In this document: piece after piece, positions 1 to 11,283 of the stretch
Position numbering within the stretch: position 1 is the stretch's first letter
Layout: every line of letters starts with the position of its first letter
Assembly: GCF_009208105.1 (NCBI RefSeq)
Contig: NZ_WFKL01000001.1
Coordinates: 2,046,001 to 2,110,000 of the forward strand
Reading direction: 5' to 3'
Length of the DNA: 64,000 nt
DNA from: Rouxiella sp. S1S-2
GTDB taxonomy: Bacteria > Pseudomonadota > Gammaproteobacteria > Enterobacterales > Enterobacteriaceae
Made by a program: the position numbers and the translations under genes
The notes under the pieces: generated by a model
Database searches by the model: none
Seen by the model: the letters and a program-made list of their open reading frames with translations, nothing else
Told to the model about the DNA's origin: nothing

Positions 1-380
1 ATGATAATGCACAGAAATTGTCCTCTATATAAGGTGCCGGGACGCGGAGGCAAAGGCCTTCAACGCATCATTACAACCCGTTTGCAGGGAGTAACAACCT
101 CAACCGTGAACAAACGAATTGACAGAATTTGTAGTGTAAATGGATTAATAATTGCTGTTATATGCCTGAAATGGACATGACATTCAATGATTAACCCACT
201 TTGTCGCAGATCATTTGTAACAAAATTGAATCTTATGCGCATCATGTTTAAACAACTTTACGCAATAAACGCGAAAATGCAGTGTCTCTTTGTTTCCAGG
301 GCCTTTTCAGGCAAGACGCATCGGCAACGATTGTCTAGAATGAACGTTGTATCTTATCAGAATGTTAAAAGGCGGTATTT
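1..380. other. Intergenic region upstream of sohB
   Basis: No convincing gene is visible; the short open frames here have no recognisable protein pattern. The region is AT-rich near its right end and should carry the sohB promoter. In E. coli the neighbour on this side is yciK, read the other way, so a divergent promoter region is expected, but no yciK start is visible. A ribosome-binding stretch (AAAAGGCGG) lies just before the GTG start of sohB at 381. Confidence 0.5.
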
Positions 381-1424
381 GTGGATTTACTTTCTCTGTA
401 TGGGCTTTTTTTGGCCAAAATAGTCACTGTTGTAGTGGCCATCGGCGCACTCGTGGTGCTGTTTGTAGGACTCCGCCAGCGTAAATCATCAGGCAAGGGC
501 GAGCTGCGTCTGACGGATTTAGGTGAAGAATATCGTGAAATGCAGCGTGAGATGCGTACCGCGCGTCTCACACCGGCTGAGCAAAAACTCAGCATTAAAG
601 CTTTCAAAAAACAAGAAAAAACCGAATCTAAACTTAAAAAACAGCAGGCGAAAACAGGAGGCACACCGACCAAGGCTTGCCTTTACGTGCTCGATTTTAA
701 AGGCAGCATGGACGCGCACGAAGTGACTTCGCTGCGTGAAGAGATCACGGCAGTGCTCGCCGTCGCCACCCCGCAGGATGAAGTGTTACTGCGTCTTGAA
801 AGCCCGGGCGGCGTGGTGCACGGCTATGGCTTGGCGTCCTCACAGCTGGCGCGCCTGACCCAGGCCGGCATTCGTTTGACGGTGGCGGTTGATAAAGTCG
901 CCGCCAGCGGTGGTTATATGATGGCCTGCGTTGCCGACCGCATCGTCGCCGCGCCGTTTGCCATTATTGGTTCCATCGGCGTAGTGGCACAGATCCCCAA
1001 CTTCAGCCGTTTACTGAAAAAGAGCAACATCGACGTCGAGCTGCACACCGCCGGTCAGTACAAGCGAACCTTAACGCTGTTTGGCGAAAACACCGAGGAA
1101 GGCCGTGAGAAATTCCGTGAAGACTTAAATGAAACTCACGTGTTGTTCAAAGAGTTCGTGCACGAACATCGTCCGTCTCTGGATATTGATTCTGTGGCGA
1201 CCGGTGAGCACTGGTTTGGGACGCAAGCGCGTGAAAAGGGGCTGGTTGATGCGATTGGCACCAGCGACGATTTACTTATTGCCGAAATGAAAAATCATGA
1301 AGTGATCGCGGTGCGTTATGCGCGTCGTAAACGCATGATGGATCGCTTTACCGGTAGCGCCGCAGAAAGCGTCGATCGCCTGTTTTTACGCTGGTTACAG
1401 CGAGGCGAAAAACCGCTTTTGTAA
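381..1424 (+). CDS. sohB: SohB, inner-membrane S49 family serine peptidase
   Basis: Member of the S49 (SppA-like) peptidases, which cut membrane-derived or signal peptides with a Ser-Lys dyad; SohB was found as a multicopy suppressor of a degP (htrA) defect in E. coli. The 347 residues match the SohB length. An N-terminal membrane segment spans about residues 10-31, then a Lys/Glu-rich linker (about 50-95) precedes the peptidase domain. The nucleophile is Ser176 in VAASGGY and the general base Lys228 in GQYKRTLT. The C-terminal end (FTGSAAES, then RGEKPLL) is typical of SohB. The start is GTG at 381, giving VDLLSLYGLFL, which aligns with the E. coli N-terminus. It is followed directly by a terminator, so it is probably a single-gene unit. 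Confidence 0.96.
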   Translation: MDLLSLYGLFLAKIVTVVVAIGALVVLFVGLRQRKSSGKGELRLTDLGEEYREMQREMRTARLTPAEQKLSIKAFKKQEKTESKLKKQQAKTGGTPTKACLYVLDFKGSMDAHEVTSLREEITAVLAVATPQDEVLLRLESPGGVVHGYGLASSQLARLTQAGIRLTVAVDKVAASGGYMMACVADRIVAAPFAIIGSIGVVAQIPNFSRLLKKSNIDVELHTAGQYKRTLTLFGENTEEGREKFREDLNETHVLFKEFVHEHRPSLDIDSVATGEHWFGTQAREKGLVDAIGTSDDLLIAEMKNHEVIAVRYARRKRMMDRFTGSAAESVDRLFLRWLQRGEKPLL

Positions 1425-1434
1425 GTTTAATAAA

Positions 1435-1456
1435 AGGGACTTCGGTCCCTTTTTTT
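1435..1456 (+). terminator. Rho-independent terminator of sohB
   Basis: AGGGAC (1435-1440), loop TTCG, GTCCCT (1445-1450), then six T. It lies 11 bases after the sohB stop codon. The tetraloop and T-run make it a strong intrinsic terminator. Confidence 0.92.
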
Positions 1457-1516
1457 ATCATCTAATGACTGTCTTTCTATTAATGAATAGACGCATCGCG
1501 TTGATGAAAAAATAAA

Positions 1517-1768
1517 CTATTTTTGCAGGTGGTATTTATCTGAAAAAAGATGGGCCAAGTGTTTAAACATATTAAAGACGGCAGTTGTTTTTGCGGTGGG
1601 TAATCCTTGTTGATCGAGGAAGAATTCTCCACGAAAAACCAAAACTTCGCCTTTTTGTTCAACTTCTGTTGCTATCATTCCCTGAAGATAATCGCCATGC
1701 TGGCGAATAACTTTATTTGCTTCTATAAGTAGTGCATCAGTACTTATTGCCACAGTGTGGGTCTGCAT
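1517..1768 (-). CDS. yciN: YciN, small DUF2498 protein
   Basis: An 83-residue soluble protein matching E. coli YciN in length and in its conserved second half ([20 protein letters not shown], then SDKYHL). The biochemical function is not established; the family is DUF2498. It is convergent with sohB and divergent from topA, as in E. coli. The start at 1768 gives MQTHTVAIS and sits behind an AG-rich stretch (AGTGAGAGGC on the minus strand), a reasonable ribosome-binding site. No catalytic motif or membrane segment is seen. Confidence 0.93.
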   Translation of the reverse strand: MQTHTVAISTDALLIEANKVIRQHGDYLQGMIATEVEQKGEVLVFRGEFFLDQQGLPTAKTTAVFNMFKHLAHLFSDKYHLQK

Positions 1769-2203
1769 AAAAAAGTGCCTCTCACTATAATCATTAATCT
1801 AATTGTAATCCCGCAGATGACATGACCGCAATCCCGCTGTAGGCAAGGCCTGTTGACATTGCACATATAATGTTCAGATTGGCAGAAAGTGCATTTACGT
1901 GCTAATTAGGTTGCGTGGCAATTTTTATCAGGTAGAGTGTGGGATTTTCTGGCTTAGGGTGGAATGATTTGTTTACGCTCGAAGGTTGCCTGGTGCCATG
2001 ATTGCGATTTCCTTACCCCTGTCCGGGTTCCAATCCGCAAGACTTTATTGGATTGTGCCTCTGGAGGACGGTTGGGAAGGGTGAAAAAAAATGGTTGATC
2101 TCCTGACTCAGTGCCGCAATATAAAAAAAGACATTAAATGTGCCGCGGCATAAACAAGACAAAATCTTCTTTCCGAGAAGAATAATTTAGGTAAAAGGTA
2201 ATT
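1769..2203. promoter_or_regulatory. yciN-topA divergent intergenic region
   Basis: This 435-base gap should hold the yciN promoter and the several topA promoters known in E. coli (supercoiling- and stress-responsive). A TATAAT lies at 1866-1871, but the nearby TTGACA (1853-1858) is only 7 bases away, so the two do not form one promoter. A 10-base palindrome, TGCCGCGGCA, occurs around 2142-2151. No coding sequence is visible. A weak ribosome-binding site (AAAAGG) precedes the topA ATG. Confidence 0.45.
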
Positions 2204-4801
2204 ATGGGCAAAGCTCTCGTAATAGTTGAGTCCCCGGCAAAAGCCAAAACGATTAATAAATATTTAGGAAATGACTACGTGGTTAAGTCCAGCGTCGGTC
2301 ATATTCGCGATTTGCCAACTAGCGGTTCTGCGACTAAAAAAAGCGCTGACTCAACCGAAGAAAAGACAAAGAAAAAAGTAAAAAAGGATGAGAAAACGGC
2401 CCTTGTTAATCGCATGGGTGTTGACCCCTACCACGGCTGGGAAGCGCAGTACGAAATACTGCCCGGCAAAGAAAAAGTGGTGGCCGAGCTAAAAGCGCTC
2501 GCAGAAAAAGCAGACCACATCTATCTCGCAACTGACCTTGACCGCGAAGGGGAAGCCATTGCCTGGCACCTGCGGGAAGTGATTGGTGGTGACGATAAGC
2601 GTTTTAGTCGCGTTGTTTTCAACGAGATTACCAAAAACGCCATTCAACAAGCGTTTGAAAAACCGGGCGAACTGAATATCGACCGCGTCAATGCTCAGCA
2701 GGCACGCCGTTTCATGGACCGGGTGGTGGGCTATATGGTCTCCCCGCTGCTGTGGAAAAAAATTGCCCGTGGGCTGTCGGCAGGACGCGTTCAGTCCGTT
2801 GCCGTACGTCTGGTGGTTGAGCGTGAGAAAGAGATCAAGGCCTTCGTTCCCGAAGAGTATTGGGAGTTGCACGCCGATCTTCAGTCTAAAGAGAGCATTG
2901 CGCTGCAGATGGAGGTGACTCATCACCTCGAAAAAGCCTTTAAACCGGTTAATCGCGAACAGACTCACGCCGCCGTTGCCCTGCTTGAAAAAGCGCGCTA
3001 CGACGTGGTTGACCGTGAAGACAAACCGACCAGCAGCAAACCGGGTGCACCTTTTATTACCTCCACGCTGCAGCAGGCGGCCAGTACCCGTCTGAGCTTT
3101 GGCGTGAAAAAGACTATGATGATGGCCCAGCGTCTTTATGAAGCCGGTCACATTACCTACATGCGTACCGACTCAACCAATCTGAGTAAAGACGCGGTAG
3201 AAATGGTGCGTGGCTATATTAATGACAACTTTGGTGCCAAGTACCTGCCGAAAGCGCCGAACTTGTACAGCAACAAAGAAAACTCCCAGGAAGCGCACGA
3301 AGCGATTCGTCCTTCTGATGTGAGCGTAGTGTCTGAACAACTCAAAGACATGGAAGCGGATGCGCAGAGACTGTATCAGCTTATCTGGCGTCAGTTTGTA
3401 GCCTGTCAGATGATGCCGGCGCAGTACGACTCCACCACGCTGACGGTCAAGGCCGGTGATTATTCACTGCGTGCCAAAGGACGTACTCTGCGCTTTGACG
3501 GTTGGACTCACGTGATGCCTGCCTTGCGCAAAGGCGACGAAGACCGCACGCTACCTCCTATTGAAGTGGGTAGCACGCTTGAATTGCAGCAGCTGTTGCC
3601 GACTCAGCACTTTACCAAGCCGCCTGCGCGATTCAGCGAAGCGTCTCTGGTTAAAGAACTTGAAAAGCGTGGCATTGGCCGACCTTCCACCTATGCGTCG
3701 ATCATTTCGACCATACAGGACAGGGGCTATGTTCACGTTGAGAATCGACGTTTTTATGCCGAAAAAATGGGCGAAATCGTCACCGATCGCCTCGAAGATA
3801 ACTTCCGCGAGCTGATGAACTACGATTTTACCGCGCGCATGGAAGATGGACTGGATCAGGTTGCTAACAACCAGGCCGAGTGGAAAGGCGTTCTGGACGA
3901 TTTCTTCGCTCAGTTCAGCAAGCAGCTTGAAACCGCCGAAAAAGATCCGGAAGAGGGCGGAATGCGTCCTAACCAGATGGTGATGACCAGCATTGATTGC
4001 CCGACCTGCGGACGTGAGATGGGTATTCGCACCGCCACCACTGGCGTGTTCCTCGGCTGTTCGGGCTATGCTCTTCCACCGAAAGAGCGCTGCAAAACCA
4101 CCATTAACCTGGTGCCGGAGTCGGAAGTTCTTAACATCCTCGAAGGGGATGATGCCGAAACCAACGCGCTGCGTGCCCGTCGTCGCTGTACTAAATGCGG
4201 CACGGCCATGGACAGCTACCTGATCGATACCAACCGTAAACTGCACGTCTGTGGTAATAATCCAGAGTGTGACGGTTACGAAATCGAAGAGGGTGAGTTC
4301 CGCATCAAGGGTTATGACGGTCCAATCGTTGAGTGTGACAAGTGTGGTTCTGAAATGCACCTGAAGCTTGGGCGTTTTGGTAAGTACATGGGTTGTACCA
4401 ACGAGACCTGCAAGAATACCCGCAAGATTTTGCGCAATGGCGATGTTGCACCGCCGAAGGAAGACCCCGTTCCGCTGCCTGAGCTGCCTTGCGAGAAGTC
4501 AGATGCCTATTTCGTGCTGCGCGATGGGGCTGCTGGCGTGTTCCTTGCGGCCAATACTTTCCCTAAATCACGCGAAACCCGTGCACCGTTAGTGGAAGAG
4601 TTGCTGCGATTTAAAGACCGCCTGCCAGAAAAACTGAGCTATCTGGCCGATGCGCCAGTTGCTGATCCAGAAGGCAACAAGTCTATGGTGCGTTTCAGCC
4701 GTAAGACCAAGCAGCAATACGTTTCCTCTGAGAAAGACGGTAAAGCCACCGGCTGGTCAGCGTTTTACGTTGATGGCAAGTGGGTTGAAGGCAAAAAATA
4801 A
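2204..4801 (+). CDS. topA: DNA topoisomerase I (type IA)
   Basis: Relaxes negatively supercoiled DNA by breaking one strand through a 5'-phosphotyrosine link, balancing gyrase. The 865 residues equal the E. coli length. In order: a Toprim domain (start [15 protein letters not shown]; acidic motif [15 protein letters not shown]), the gate domain with [18 protein letters not shown], the active-site Tyr319 in ITYMRTDST, then three four-Cys zinc-ribbon units (beginning [18 protein letters not shown] and CDKCGSEMH), and a C-terminal ssDNA-binding region. All key residues are present. It is monocistronic, followed by its own terminator, and cysB lies downstream as in E. coli. Confidence 0.98.
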   Translation: MGKALVIVESPAKAKTINKYLGNDYVVKSSVGHIRDLPTSGSATKKSADSTEEKTKKKVKKDEKTALVNRMGVDPYHGWEAQYEILPGKEKVVAELKALAEKADHIYLATDLDREGEAIAWHLREVIGGDDKRFSRVVFNEITKNAIQQAFEKPGELNIDRVNAQQARRFMDRVVGYMVSPLLWKKIARGLSAGRVQSVAVRLVVEREKEIKAFVPEEYWELHADLQSKESIALQMEVTHHLEKAFKPVNREQTHAAVALLEKARYDVVDREDKPTSSKPGAPFITSTLQQAASTRLSFGVKKTMMMAQRLYEAGHITYMRTDSTNLSKDAVEMVRGYINDNFGAKYLPKAPNLYSNKENSQEAHEAIRPSDVSVVSEQLKDMEADAQRLYQLIWRQFVACQMMPAQYDSTTLTVKAGDYSLRAKGRTLRFDGWTHVMPALRKGDEDRTLPPIEVGSTLELQQLLPTQHFTKPPARFSEASLVKELEKRGIGRPSTYASIISTIQDRGYVHVENRRFYAEKMGEIVTDRLEDNFRELMNYDFTARMEDGLDQVANNQAEWKGVLDDFFAQFSKQLETAEKDPEEGGMRPNQMVMTSIDCPTCGREMGIRTATTGVFLGCSGYALPPKERCKTTINLVPESEVLNILEGDDAETNALRARRRCTKCGTAMDSYLIDTNRKLHVCGNNPECDGYEIEEGEFRIKGYDGPIVECDKCGSEMHLKLGRFGKYMGCTNETCKNTRKILRNGDVAPPKEDPVPLPELPCEKSDAYFVLRDGAAGVFLAANTFPKSRETRAPLVEELLRFKDRLPEKLSYLADAPVADPEGNKSMVRFSRKTKQQYVSSEKDGKATGWSAFYVDGKWVEGKK

Positions 4802-4834
4802 GCTTTCGCTGCCTAAAGTTAAGATAAACTGAAA

Positions 4835-4860
4835 AACCAGCCACCACGGCTGGTTTTTTT
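4835..4860 (+). terminator. Rho-independent terminator of topA
   Basis: AACCAGCC (4835-4842), loop ACCAC, GGCTGGTT (4848-4855), running into a T-tract to 4860. It lies about 33 bases after the topA stop. Confidence 0.93.
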
Positions 4861-6105
<1,245 letters not shown>

Positions 6106-6140
6106 TGCCTGCTGCTCAGGGTTAGCACCTGACGAAAAGG

Positions 6141-6164
6141 CCGCACCATAGTGTGCGGTCTTTT
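6141..6164 (+). terminator. Terminator of cysB
   Basis: CCGCAC (6141-6146), loop CATAGT, GTGCGG (6153-6158), followed by TCTTTTAC. It lies 35 bases after the cysB stop. The T-tract is short but adequate. Confidence 0.8.
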
Positions 6165-6256
6165 ACTTAAATAAGATTGCCCCCCATTTCAGTCCATTCC
6201 CTGTTACCACCCTCTGGCAAAGCAGCTTTCCACTTTGAAAGTTAACACTTTGTGTT

Positions 6257-6271
6257 GTTATTAAAATGTTA
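6257..6271 (+). promoter_or_regulatory. Putative ArcA-P binding box upstream of acnA
   Basis: GTTATTAAAATGTTA matches the published ArcA-P consensus GTTAATTAAATGTTA at 13 of 15 positions and lies 114 bases before the acnA start. In E. coli acnA is under ArcA, FNR, SoxS and CRP control. Repression of this aconitase under low oxygen is therefore likely; this is inferred from the motif alone. Confidence 0.5.
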
Positions 6272-6384
6272 ATTATAATCTGTGTTATCTTTATAAGAAC
6301 ACCTACCCTCTGGCGGGTCTTTCTCGTCAGCTAAACTAGAATGTTTAAGTAACATACTAAAAAAGAGCGTTAAAAGGAGAAGCT

Positions 6385-9060
6385 ATGTCGTCCGATCTTC
6401 GCAAGAATAGTCAGGATAAGCTGGCAAACCTCGATAAGGAATATCACTTTTACAGCTTACCCAAAGCCGCTGCCACCCTTGGCAATATCGACCGGCTGCC
6501 AAAATCCATGAAGGTGTTGCTGGAAAATCTGCTGCGTAATATCGATGGCGATACCGTGACTGAAGATGATCTTCAGGCCATCGTTGACTGGCAAAAAACG
6601 GGCCATGCCGATAAAGAAATCGCCTACCGTCCCGCTCGCGTACTTATGCAAGACTTTACCGGCGTGCCTGCGGTGGTTGACCTTGCCGCCATGCGTCAGG
6701 CCGTAGAGCGGCTTGGCGGCAACGTGAATCAGGTGAATCCCCTGACGCCGGTTGACCTGGTTATTGACCACTCGGTTACCGTAGACGAGTTTGGCGATCG
6801 CGCGGCGTTCGGTGAAAACGTCAAGCTGGAAATGGAGCGCAACCATGAACGCTATATATTCCTTCGCTGGGGGCAGAAAGCCTTTAACCGCTTCCGCGTT
6901 GTGCCACCTGGCACTGGCATTTGCCATCAGGTGAACCTTGAATACCTCGGGCAAACTGTGTGGCACGAGCAGCAGGACGGAAGGGAAGTGGCCTATCCCG
7001 ACACGCTGGTCGGCACCGACTCCCATACCACCATGATTAACGGCCTTGGCGTGTTAGGCTGGGGCTGTGGGGGTATTGAGGCCGAAGCCGCTATGCTCGG
7101 ACAGCCAGTGTCGATGCTTATTCCCGACGTTGTAGGTTTTAAATTACTCGGTAAACTCGGCGAGGGCATCACCGCCACCGACCTGGTATTAACCGTCACC
7201 CAAATGCTGCGCAAGCACGGCGTGGTGGGCAAGTTTGTCGAGTTTTATGGTGATGGCCTGGCTGATTTACCGCTGGCGGACCGCGCGACCATCGCTAACA
7301 TGTCACCAGAATTTGGCGCCACCTGCGGATTCTTTCCAGTGGATGAAGTGACGCTGAGCTACATGAAACTCAGCGGGCGCAGCGACGAGCAGATTGCACT
7401 GGTTCACGCCTACAGCAAAGCGCAGGGGCTGTGGCGTGAGAAGGGCGATGAGCCTATTTTCACCAGTACTCTTGAGTTGGACATGGCGTTGGTCGAGTCA
7501 AGCCTTGCTGGACCCAAACGCCCACAGGACCGGGTGGCATTGCCCAACGTTCCCCAGGCCTTCAAGGCAGCCACCGAGCTTGAGCTGGGTAATAATTCAG
7601 CGACTCACAGCGAGAGCGTTGATTTCAGCTATAAAAATCAGGCACTACAGCTCAAGACTGGCGCAGTGGTGATTGCCGCGATTACCTCGTGTACTAATAC
7701 TTCAAACCCAAGTGTGCTGATGGCGGCAGGTCTGCTGGCTAAAAATGCCGCCGCCAAGGGGCTAAAAAGCAAGCCGTGGGTAAAAACGTCGTTGGCACCG
7801 GGTTCCAAAGTAGTGACCGAATATCTAAATGCCGCCGGACTGATGCCCGAGCTGGAGAAGTTAGGTTTCAACCTGGTGGGCTACGGCTGTACTACCTGTA
7901 TTGGTAACTCCGGCCCGCTGCCTGAGCCGATTGAAACGGCGATTAAGCAGGGCGATTTAACGGTGGGTGCCGTGTTGTCGGGCAACCGCAACTTTGAAGG
8001 ACGTATTCACCCGTTAATTAAAACCAACTGGCTAGCCTCGCCGCCGCTGGTCGTAGCCTATGCGCTGGCGGGCAATATGTCGGTTGATCTCACTCACGAC
8101 CCGCTGGGCGAAGACCAGGCCGGCAATCCGGTGTATCTGCGTGATATTTGGCCGACGTCTAACGAGATTGCCAAAGCGGTGGAGCAGGTGAAAACCGAGA
8201 TGTTCCACAAAGAATATGCCGAAGTGTTTAACGGCGACAAGGACTGGCAGAATATCAAGGTTGAAGGCACGCCGACTTATGCATGGCAGGAAGATTCGAC
8301 CTATATTCGCCATCCGCCGTTCTTTAGCGACATGAAGGTCGAACCCGATCCGATTCAGGACATTAAAGATGCCCGCATTCTGGCGATTTTGGCTGACTCA
8401 GTGACCACCGACCATATTTCACCGGCGGGGAATATCAAAAAAGAGAGTCCAGCGGGGCGTTACCTTGAGGAACACGGCGTGCTGCCCAACGACTTTAACT
8501 CCTACGGTTCACGTCGTGGTAATCACGAGGTGATGATGCGCGGAACCTTTGCCAACATTCGTATTCGTAACGAAATGGTGCCTGGCGTTGAAGGCGGCGT
8601 AACCCGGCATATTCCTTCCAACGATCAACTGGCTATTTACGATGCCGCAATGCGCTATCAGCAGAGCGGTGTGCCGTTAGCGGTGATTGCGGGTAAAGAG
8701 TATGGGTCAGGTTCAAGCCGTGACTGGGCGGCGAAAGGCCCGCGGCTGCTCGGTGTTCGCGTGGTAATTGCGGAATCCTTTGAGCGTATTCACCGTTCAA
8801 ACCTGATTGGCATGGGGATTTTGCCATTGGAATTCCCGGTAGGCGTGACGCGCAAAACGTTGAATTTGAAGGGCGATGAAACCATTAGCGTGAGCGGTAT
8901 GCAAACGCTGAAACCGGGTCAGGACGTGCCGGTGCACATTACCTACGCTGATGGCAAAAAAGAGGTCATTTATGCGCGAAGCCGAATCGATACCGGCAAT
9001 GAGCTGACCTACTTTGAAAACGGCGGTATTTTGCACTACGTGATCCGTAAAATGCTTTAA
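6385..9060 (+). CDS. acnA: Aconitate hydratase A
   Basis: Interconverts citrate and isocitrate in the TCA and glyoxylate cycles with a [4Fe-4S] cluster; AcnA is the stress-stable, stationary-phase isozyme and binds RNA as an apoprotein. The 891 residues equal E. coli AcnA. The cluster ligands are visible as Cys436 (SCTNTSNPS) and Cys502/Cys505 (GCTTCIGNSGP). Other signatures are VGTDSHTTMINGLGVLGWG and the C-terminal swivel motif KEYGSGSSRDWAAKGP. A strong AAGGAG ribosome-binding site precedes the ATG. The gene is single, convergent with ribA, and the two share a bidirectional terminator. Confidence 0.98.
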   Translation: MSSDLRKNSQDKLANLDKEYHFYSLPKAAATLGNIDRLPKSMKVLLENLLRNIDGDTVTEDDLQAIVDWQKTGHADKEIAYRPARVLMQDFTGVPAVVDLAAMRQAVERLGGNVNQVNPLTPVDLVIDHSVTVDEFGDRAAFGENVKLEMERNHERYIFLRWGQKAFNRFRVVPPGTGICHQVNLEYLGQTVWHEQQDGREVAYPDTLVGTDSHTTMINGLGVLGWGCGGIEAEAAMLGQPVSMLIPDVVGFKLLGKLGEGITATDLVLTVTQMLRKHGVVGKFVEFYGDGLADLPLADRATIANMSPEFGATCGFFPVDEVTLSYMKLSGRSDEQIALVHAYSKAQGLWREKGDEPIFTSTLELDMALVESSLAGPKRPQDRVALPNVPQAFKAATELELGNNSATHSESVDFSYKNQALQLKTGAVVIAAITSCTNTSNPSVLMAAGLLAKNAAAKGLKSKPWVKTSLAPGSKVVTEYLNAAGLMPELEKLGFNLVGYGCTTCIGNSGPLPEPIETAIKQGDLTVGAVLSGNRNFEGRIHPLIKTNWLASPPLVVAYALAGNMSVDLTHDPLGEDQAGNPVYLRDIWPTSNEIAKAVEQVKTEMFHKEYAEVFNGDKDWQNIKVEGTPTYAWQEDSTYIRHPPFFSDMKVEPDPIQDIKDARILAILADSVTTDHISPAGNIKKESPAGRYLEEHGVLPNDFNSYGSRRGNHEVMMRGTFANIRIRNEMVPGVEGGVTRHIPSNDQLAIYDAAMRYQQSGVPLAVIAGKEYGSGSSRDWAAKGPRLLGVRVVIAESFERIHRSNLIGMGILPLEFPVGVTRKTLNLKGDETISVSGMQTLKPGQDVPVHITYADGKKEVIYARSRIDTGNELTYFENGGILHYVIRKML

Positions 9061-9093
9061 CACAGCGAGTTTCAGCTGCCATAGACAATAAAA

Positions 9094-9119
9094 AAAGCAC
9101 CGAATTTTCGGTGCTTTTT
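9094..9119. terminator. Bidirectional terminator between acnA and ribA
   Basis: AAAGCACCGA (9094-9103), loop ATTT, TCGGTGCTTT (9108-9117), with A-runs on the left and T-runs on the right. It can therefore stop both acnA (plus) and ribA (minus). Confidence 0.92.
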
Positions 9120-9147
9120 CTTTGGCTATCGTCTGATTAATTAAAAA

Positions 9148-9738
9148 TTACTTATCCAGTAGATGGCCCATTTTTGCTGCCTTGGTCGCCAGATAGTGCT
9201 CGTTTTTCGGGTTACGGCCAACGATGAGCGGTACACGTTCAACGATATTGATCCCCGCTTCGGTCAAAATCTCGACCTTTTTCGGGTTGTTGGTCAACAG
9301 GCGAACGGCTTCAACGCCCAGCAGTTTGAACATATCGGCACACAGGGTAAAGTCGCGTTCGTCGGCAGCAAACCCTAACTGATGGTTAGCTTCAACGGTG
9401 TCGTAACCTTTATCCTGCAGCGCATAGGCGCGGATCTTGTTCAGCAGGCCAATGTTGCGGCCCTCCTGACGGTGATACATCAAAATACCACGGCCCTCTT
9501 CGGCGATGCTATTCAATGCCGCTTCGAGTTGAAAACCACAGTCGCAGCGCAGGCTGAACAGCGCATCACCCGTCAGACACTCTGAATGAACGCGTGCAAG
9601 CACCGGCGTTTCGCCCGTGATGTCACCGAAAACCAGCGCCAGATGATCGTGTCCGGTTGCCAATTCTTCAAAACCCACCATCAGGAAATCTCCCCATGGC
9701 GTTGGCAGTTTGGCTTCTGCCACCCGTTTCAGCTGCAT
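9148..9738 (-). CDS. ribA: GTP cyclohydrolase II
   Basis: Opens and hydrolyses GTP to the pyrimidine precursor of riboflavin, releasing formate and pyrophosphate. From the ATG at 9738 the protein is 196 residues, the E. coli length, beginning [16 protein letters not shown]. That start has GGAG seven bases upstream; an upstream in-frame start would add seven residues and is less likely. Zinc ligands are in the segment [20 protein letters not shown] (three Cys). The GTP-binding and catalytic segment [11 protein letters not shown] and the C-terminal NPKKVEIL are intact. It is divergent from pgpB, as in E. coli. Confidence 0.97.
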   Translation of the reverse strand: MQLKRVAEAKLPTPWGDFLMVGFEELATGHDHLALVFGDITGETPVLARVHSECLTGDALFSLRCDCGFQLEAALNSIAEEGRGILMYHRQEGRNIGLLNKIRAYALQDKGYDTVEANHQLGFAADERDFTLCADMFKLLGVEAVRLLTNNPKKVEILTEAGINIVERVPLIVGRNPKNEHYLATKAAKMGHLLDK

Positions 9739-9946
9739 GTTACTCTCCAAAACCTGCAAATATTCTTAATTCTTGTGGCGCATCCTACGTAGAGATCCTC
9801 AGGTTGACCAGTAAAAATCAGCCGACTCCCGAACATAACCATACTCACAAGTATATCATTCCCGGCTGGACTGCGTTGCAGGCCGCTGCGTAGAATGCGC
9901 ATTATACATTTCATTTTCATGAATCTTTAGATATTAGGGTCATACA

Positions 9947-10708
9947 ATGCTTCAAATCGCTATAAGGACGTGCAGTGCAGCCTTGTTCCTGTTACTGATG
10001 CCCGCGCTGGTGTGGTTAAGCGGATGGGGTTGGGCCCCAGGCATGAGTGACATTATCTTACGCCCATTTTATGCGATAACCGAGACGGTAAGTGCTCCGT
10101 GGGGAATGCTGACCAATATTGTGCTGTGTCTCTGGTTTCTATGGTGTCTGCGCTATCGTCTTAAACCGGCTATCGTTTTAGTGCTGCTGTTAAGCGCGGC
10201 GGTGCTGATCGGCCAAGGCGTAAAAAGCTACGTCAAGCGGCAGGTGCAAGAGCCGAGACCTTATGTGCAATGGCTTGGTAAAACGCAGTCAATGGACGTC
10301 ACGGCGTTTTATGAACAGAAAAAGAAGGCTCGCAGTCTGCAGGTTAAAAATGAAGTGCAGGACAACGCACAAATACCCGGTTGGCTGGGGAAAAGCTGGC
10401 AGGCCGACACCGGATTCGCTTTCCCGTCCGGCCATACAATGTTTGCCGCAAGCTGGGCTCTGCTAGGCGTAGGGCTGCTGTGGCCGCGCCGTCACTATAA
10501 AACTGTTGCTGTGCTGCTGGTGTGGGCATCGCTGGTTATGGGCAGTCGCCTGCTGCTCGGCATGCACTGGCCGAGGGATCTTATGGCCTCGGTGGGCATC
10601 AGTTGGGTGCTGGTGACGCTGGCCTGCTGGCTGGCACAAAGGCTCTGCGGACCCTTTGCACCGCCTCCCGAGGAGCAAAAAGAGATCCAGAGTCGTGAGC
10701 CGGAATAA
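9947..10708 (+). CDS. pgpB: Phosphatidylglycerophosphatase B (PAP2 family)
   Basis: Inner-membrane lipid phosphatase acting on phosphatidylglycerophosphate, phosphatidic acid and undecaprenyl pyrophosphate. The 253 residues compare with 254 in E. coli. There are about six membrane segments. The three PAP2 motifs are complete: K97 to R104-P105 (KRQVQEPRP), PSGH at 160-163 (catalytic His163), and SR at 200-201 with His207 in GMHWPRD. The active site faces the periplasm in this family. The C-terminus is charged (EEQKEIQSREPE). It stands alone, upstream of lapAB. Confidence 0.95.
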   Translation: MLQIAIRTCSAALFLLLMPALVWLSGWGWAPGMSDIILRPFYAITETVSAPWGMLTNIVLCLWFLWCLRYRLKPAIVLVLLLSAAVLIGQGVKSYVKRQVQEPRPYVQWLGKTQSMDVTAFYEQKKKARSLQVKNEVQDNAQIPGWLGKSWQADTGFAFPSGHTMFAASWALLGVGLLWPRRHYKTVAVLLVWASLVMGSRLLLGMHWPRDLMASVGISWVLVTLACWLAQRLCGPFAPPPEEQKEIQSREPE

Positions 10709-10962
10709 CCTTCAAGGGGCTTTAATTTTGATTTCCTGTCCCCATATATTCAACATGGCTATACATACACAGTCGGATTAACGTCTGATTTGGGTCGGGT
10801 AAAGACTGTTTACTCGACTCCAGCTTTCCGACTGTATGAACTTTCTTCTATCTCGGCATAATCCGGTCTCAACATTTCCCAGCTGCGGCGGGAAATGCTA
10901 ACTTATTAGTTAAGGACGTCAGTTTTTGGCATAATTTATCCGGACTCTCCGGCATTACAGGA
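10709..10962 (+). promoter_or_regulatory. lapAB leader and promoter region
   Basis: The region contains CCCCATAT at 10740-10747, resembling the -10 element of heat-shock sigma-32 promoters, which drive lapAB in E. coli. No correctly spaced -35 is clear, so this is weak. A nine-base inverted repeat, ACAGTCGGA (10769-10777) and TCCGACTGT (10827-10835), frames the leader. A purine-rich ribosome-binding site (CAGGA) precedes the lapA ATG. Confidence 0.35.
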
Positions 10963-11277
10963 ATGAATGTGAAATATTTGCTGATTTTTTTGTTCGTGCT
11001 GGTCATCGTCGTGATCTCAATCACTCTGGGTGCCCATAACGATCAGGTAGTTACCTTCAATTATTTACTGGCACAGGGCGATTACCGCGTATCGACTTTG
11101 TTAGCGGTGCTGTTCGCAACCGGCTTTGTGTTGGGATGGATTATCTGCGGTCTGTTTTATTTGCGTGTGCGCCTGTCGCTCGGCCGTGCGCAGCGAAAGA
11201 TCAAGCGTCTGGAGCAGCAAATTGCCCCGGCAACGACCGAACCTGCGGTGCAGCAGTATCCGGTCACTAAGGAATAA
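10963..11277 (+). CDS. lapA: LapA, lipopolysaccharide assembly protein A
   Basis: Small inner-membrane protein that works with LapB in coordinating lipopolysaccharide synthesis and transport. The 104 residues match the family (102 in E. coli, formerly YciS). Two membrane helices are visible, about residues 4-22 and 42-66, with a short loop containing the conserved HNDQVVTFNYLLAQ. The cytoplasmic tail is a basic coiled coil (LGRAQRKIKRLEQQIA). It is followed after 6 bases by lapB, forming an operon. Confidence 0.95.
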   Translation: MNVKYLLIFLFVLVIVVISITLGAHNDQVVTFNYLLAQGDYRVSTLLAVLFATGFVLGWIICGLFYLRVRLSLGRAQRKIKRLEQQIAPATTEPAVQQYPVTKE

Positions 11278-11283
11278 TCTTCT

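Noticed and set aside
1853..1871. TTGACA and TATAAT near each other upstream of topA
   Set aside because: Only seven bases separate them, so they cannot form one sigma-70 promoter; either may belong to another promoter.
2489..3151. 220-codon open frame antisense to topA
   Set aside because: It lies wholly inside a certain topA gene in a high-GC frame shadow, shows no protein family pattern and has no ribosome-binding site. The 269-codon antisense frame at 3551-4360 is rejected for the same reason.
10710..10747. Sigma-32 promoter before lapA (CTTCAA ... CCCCATAT)
   Set aside because: The -10-like element is good, but the spacing of 24 bases is too long; kept only as a remark in the leader entry.
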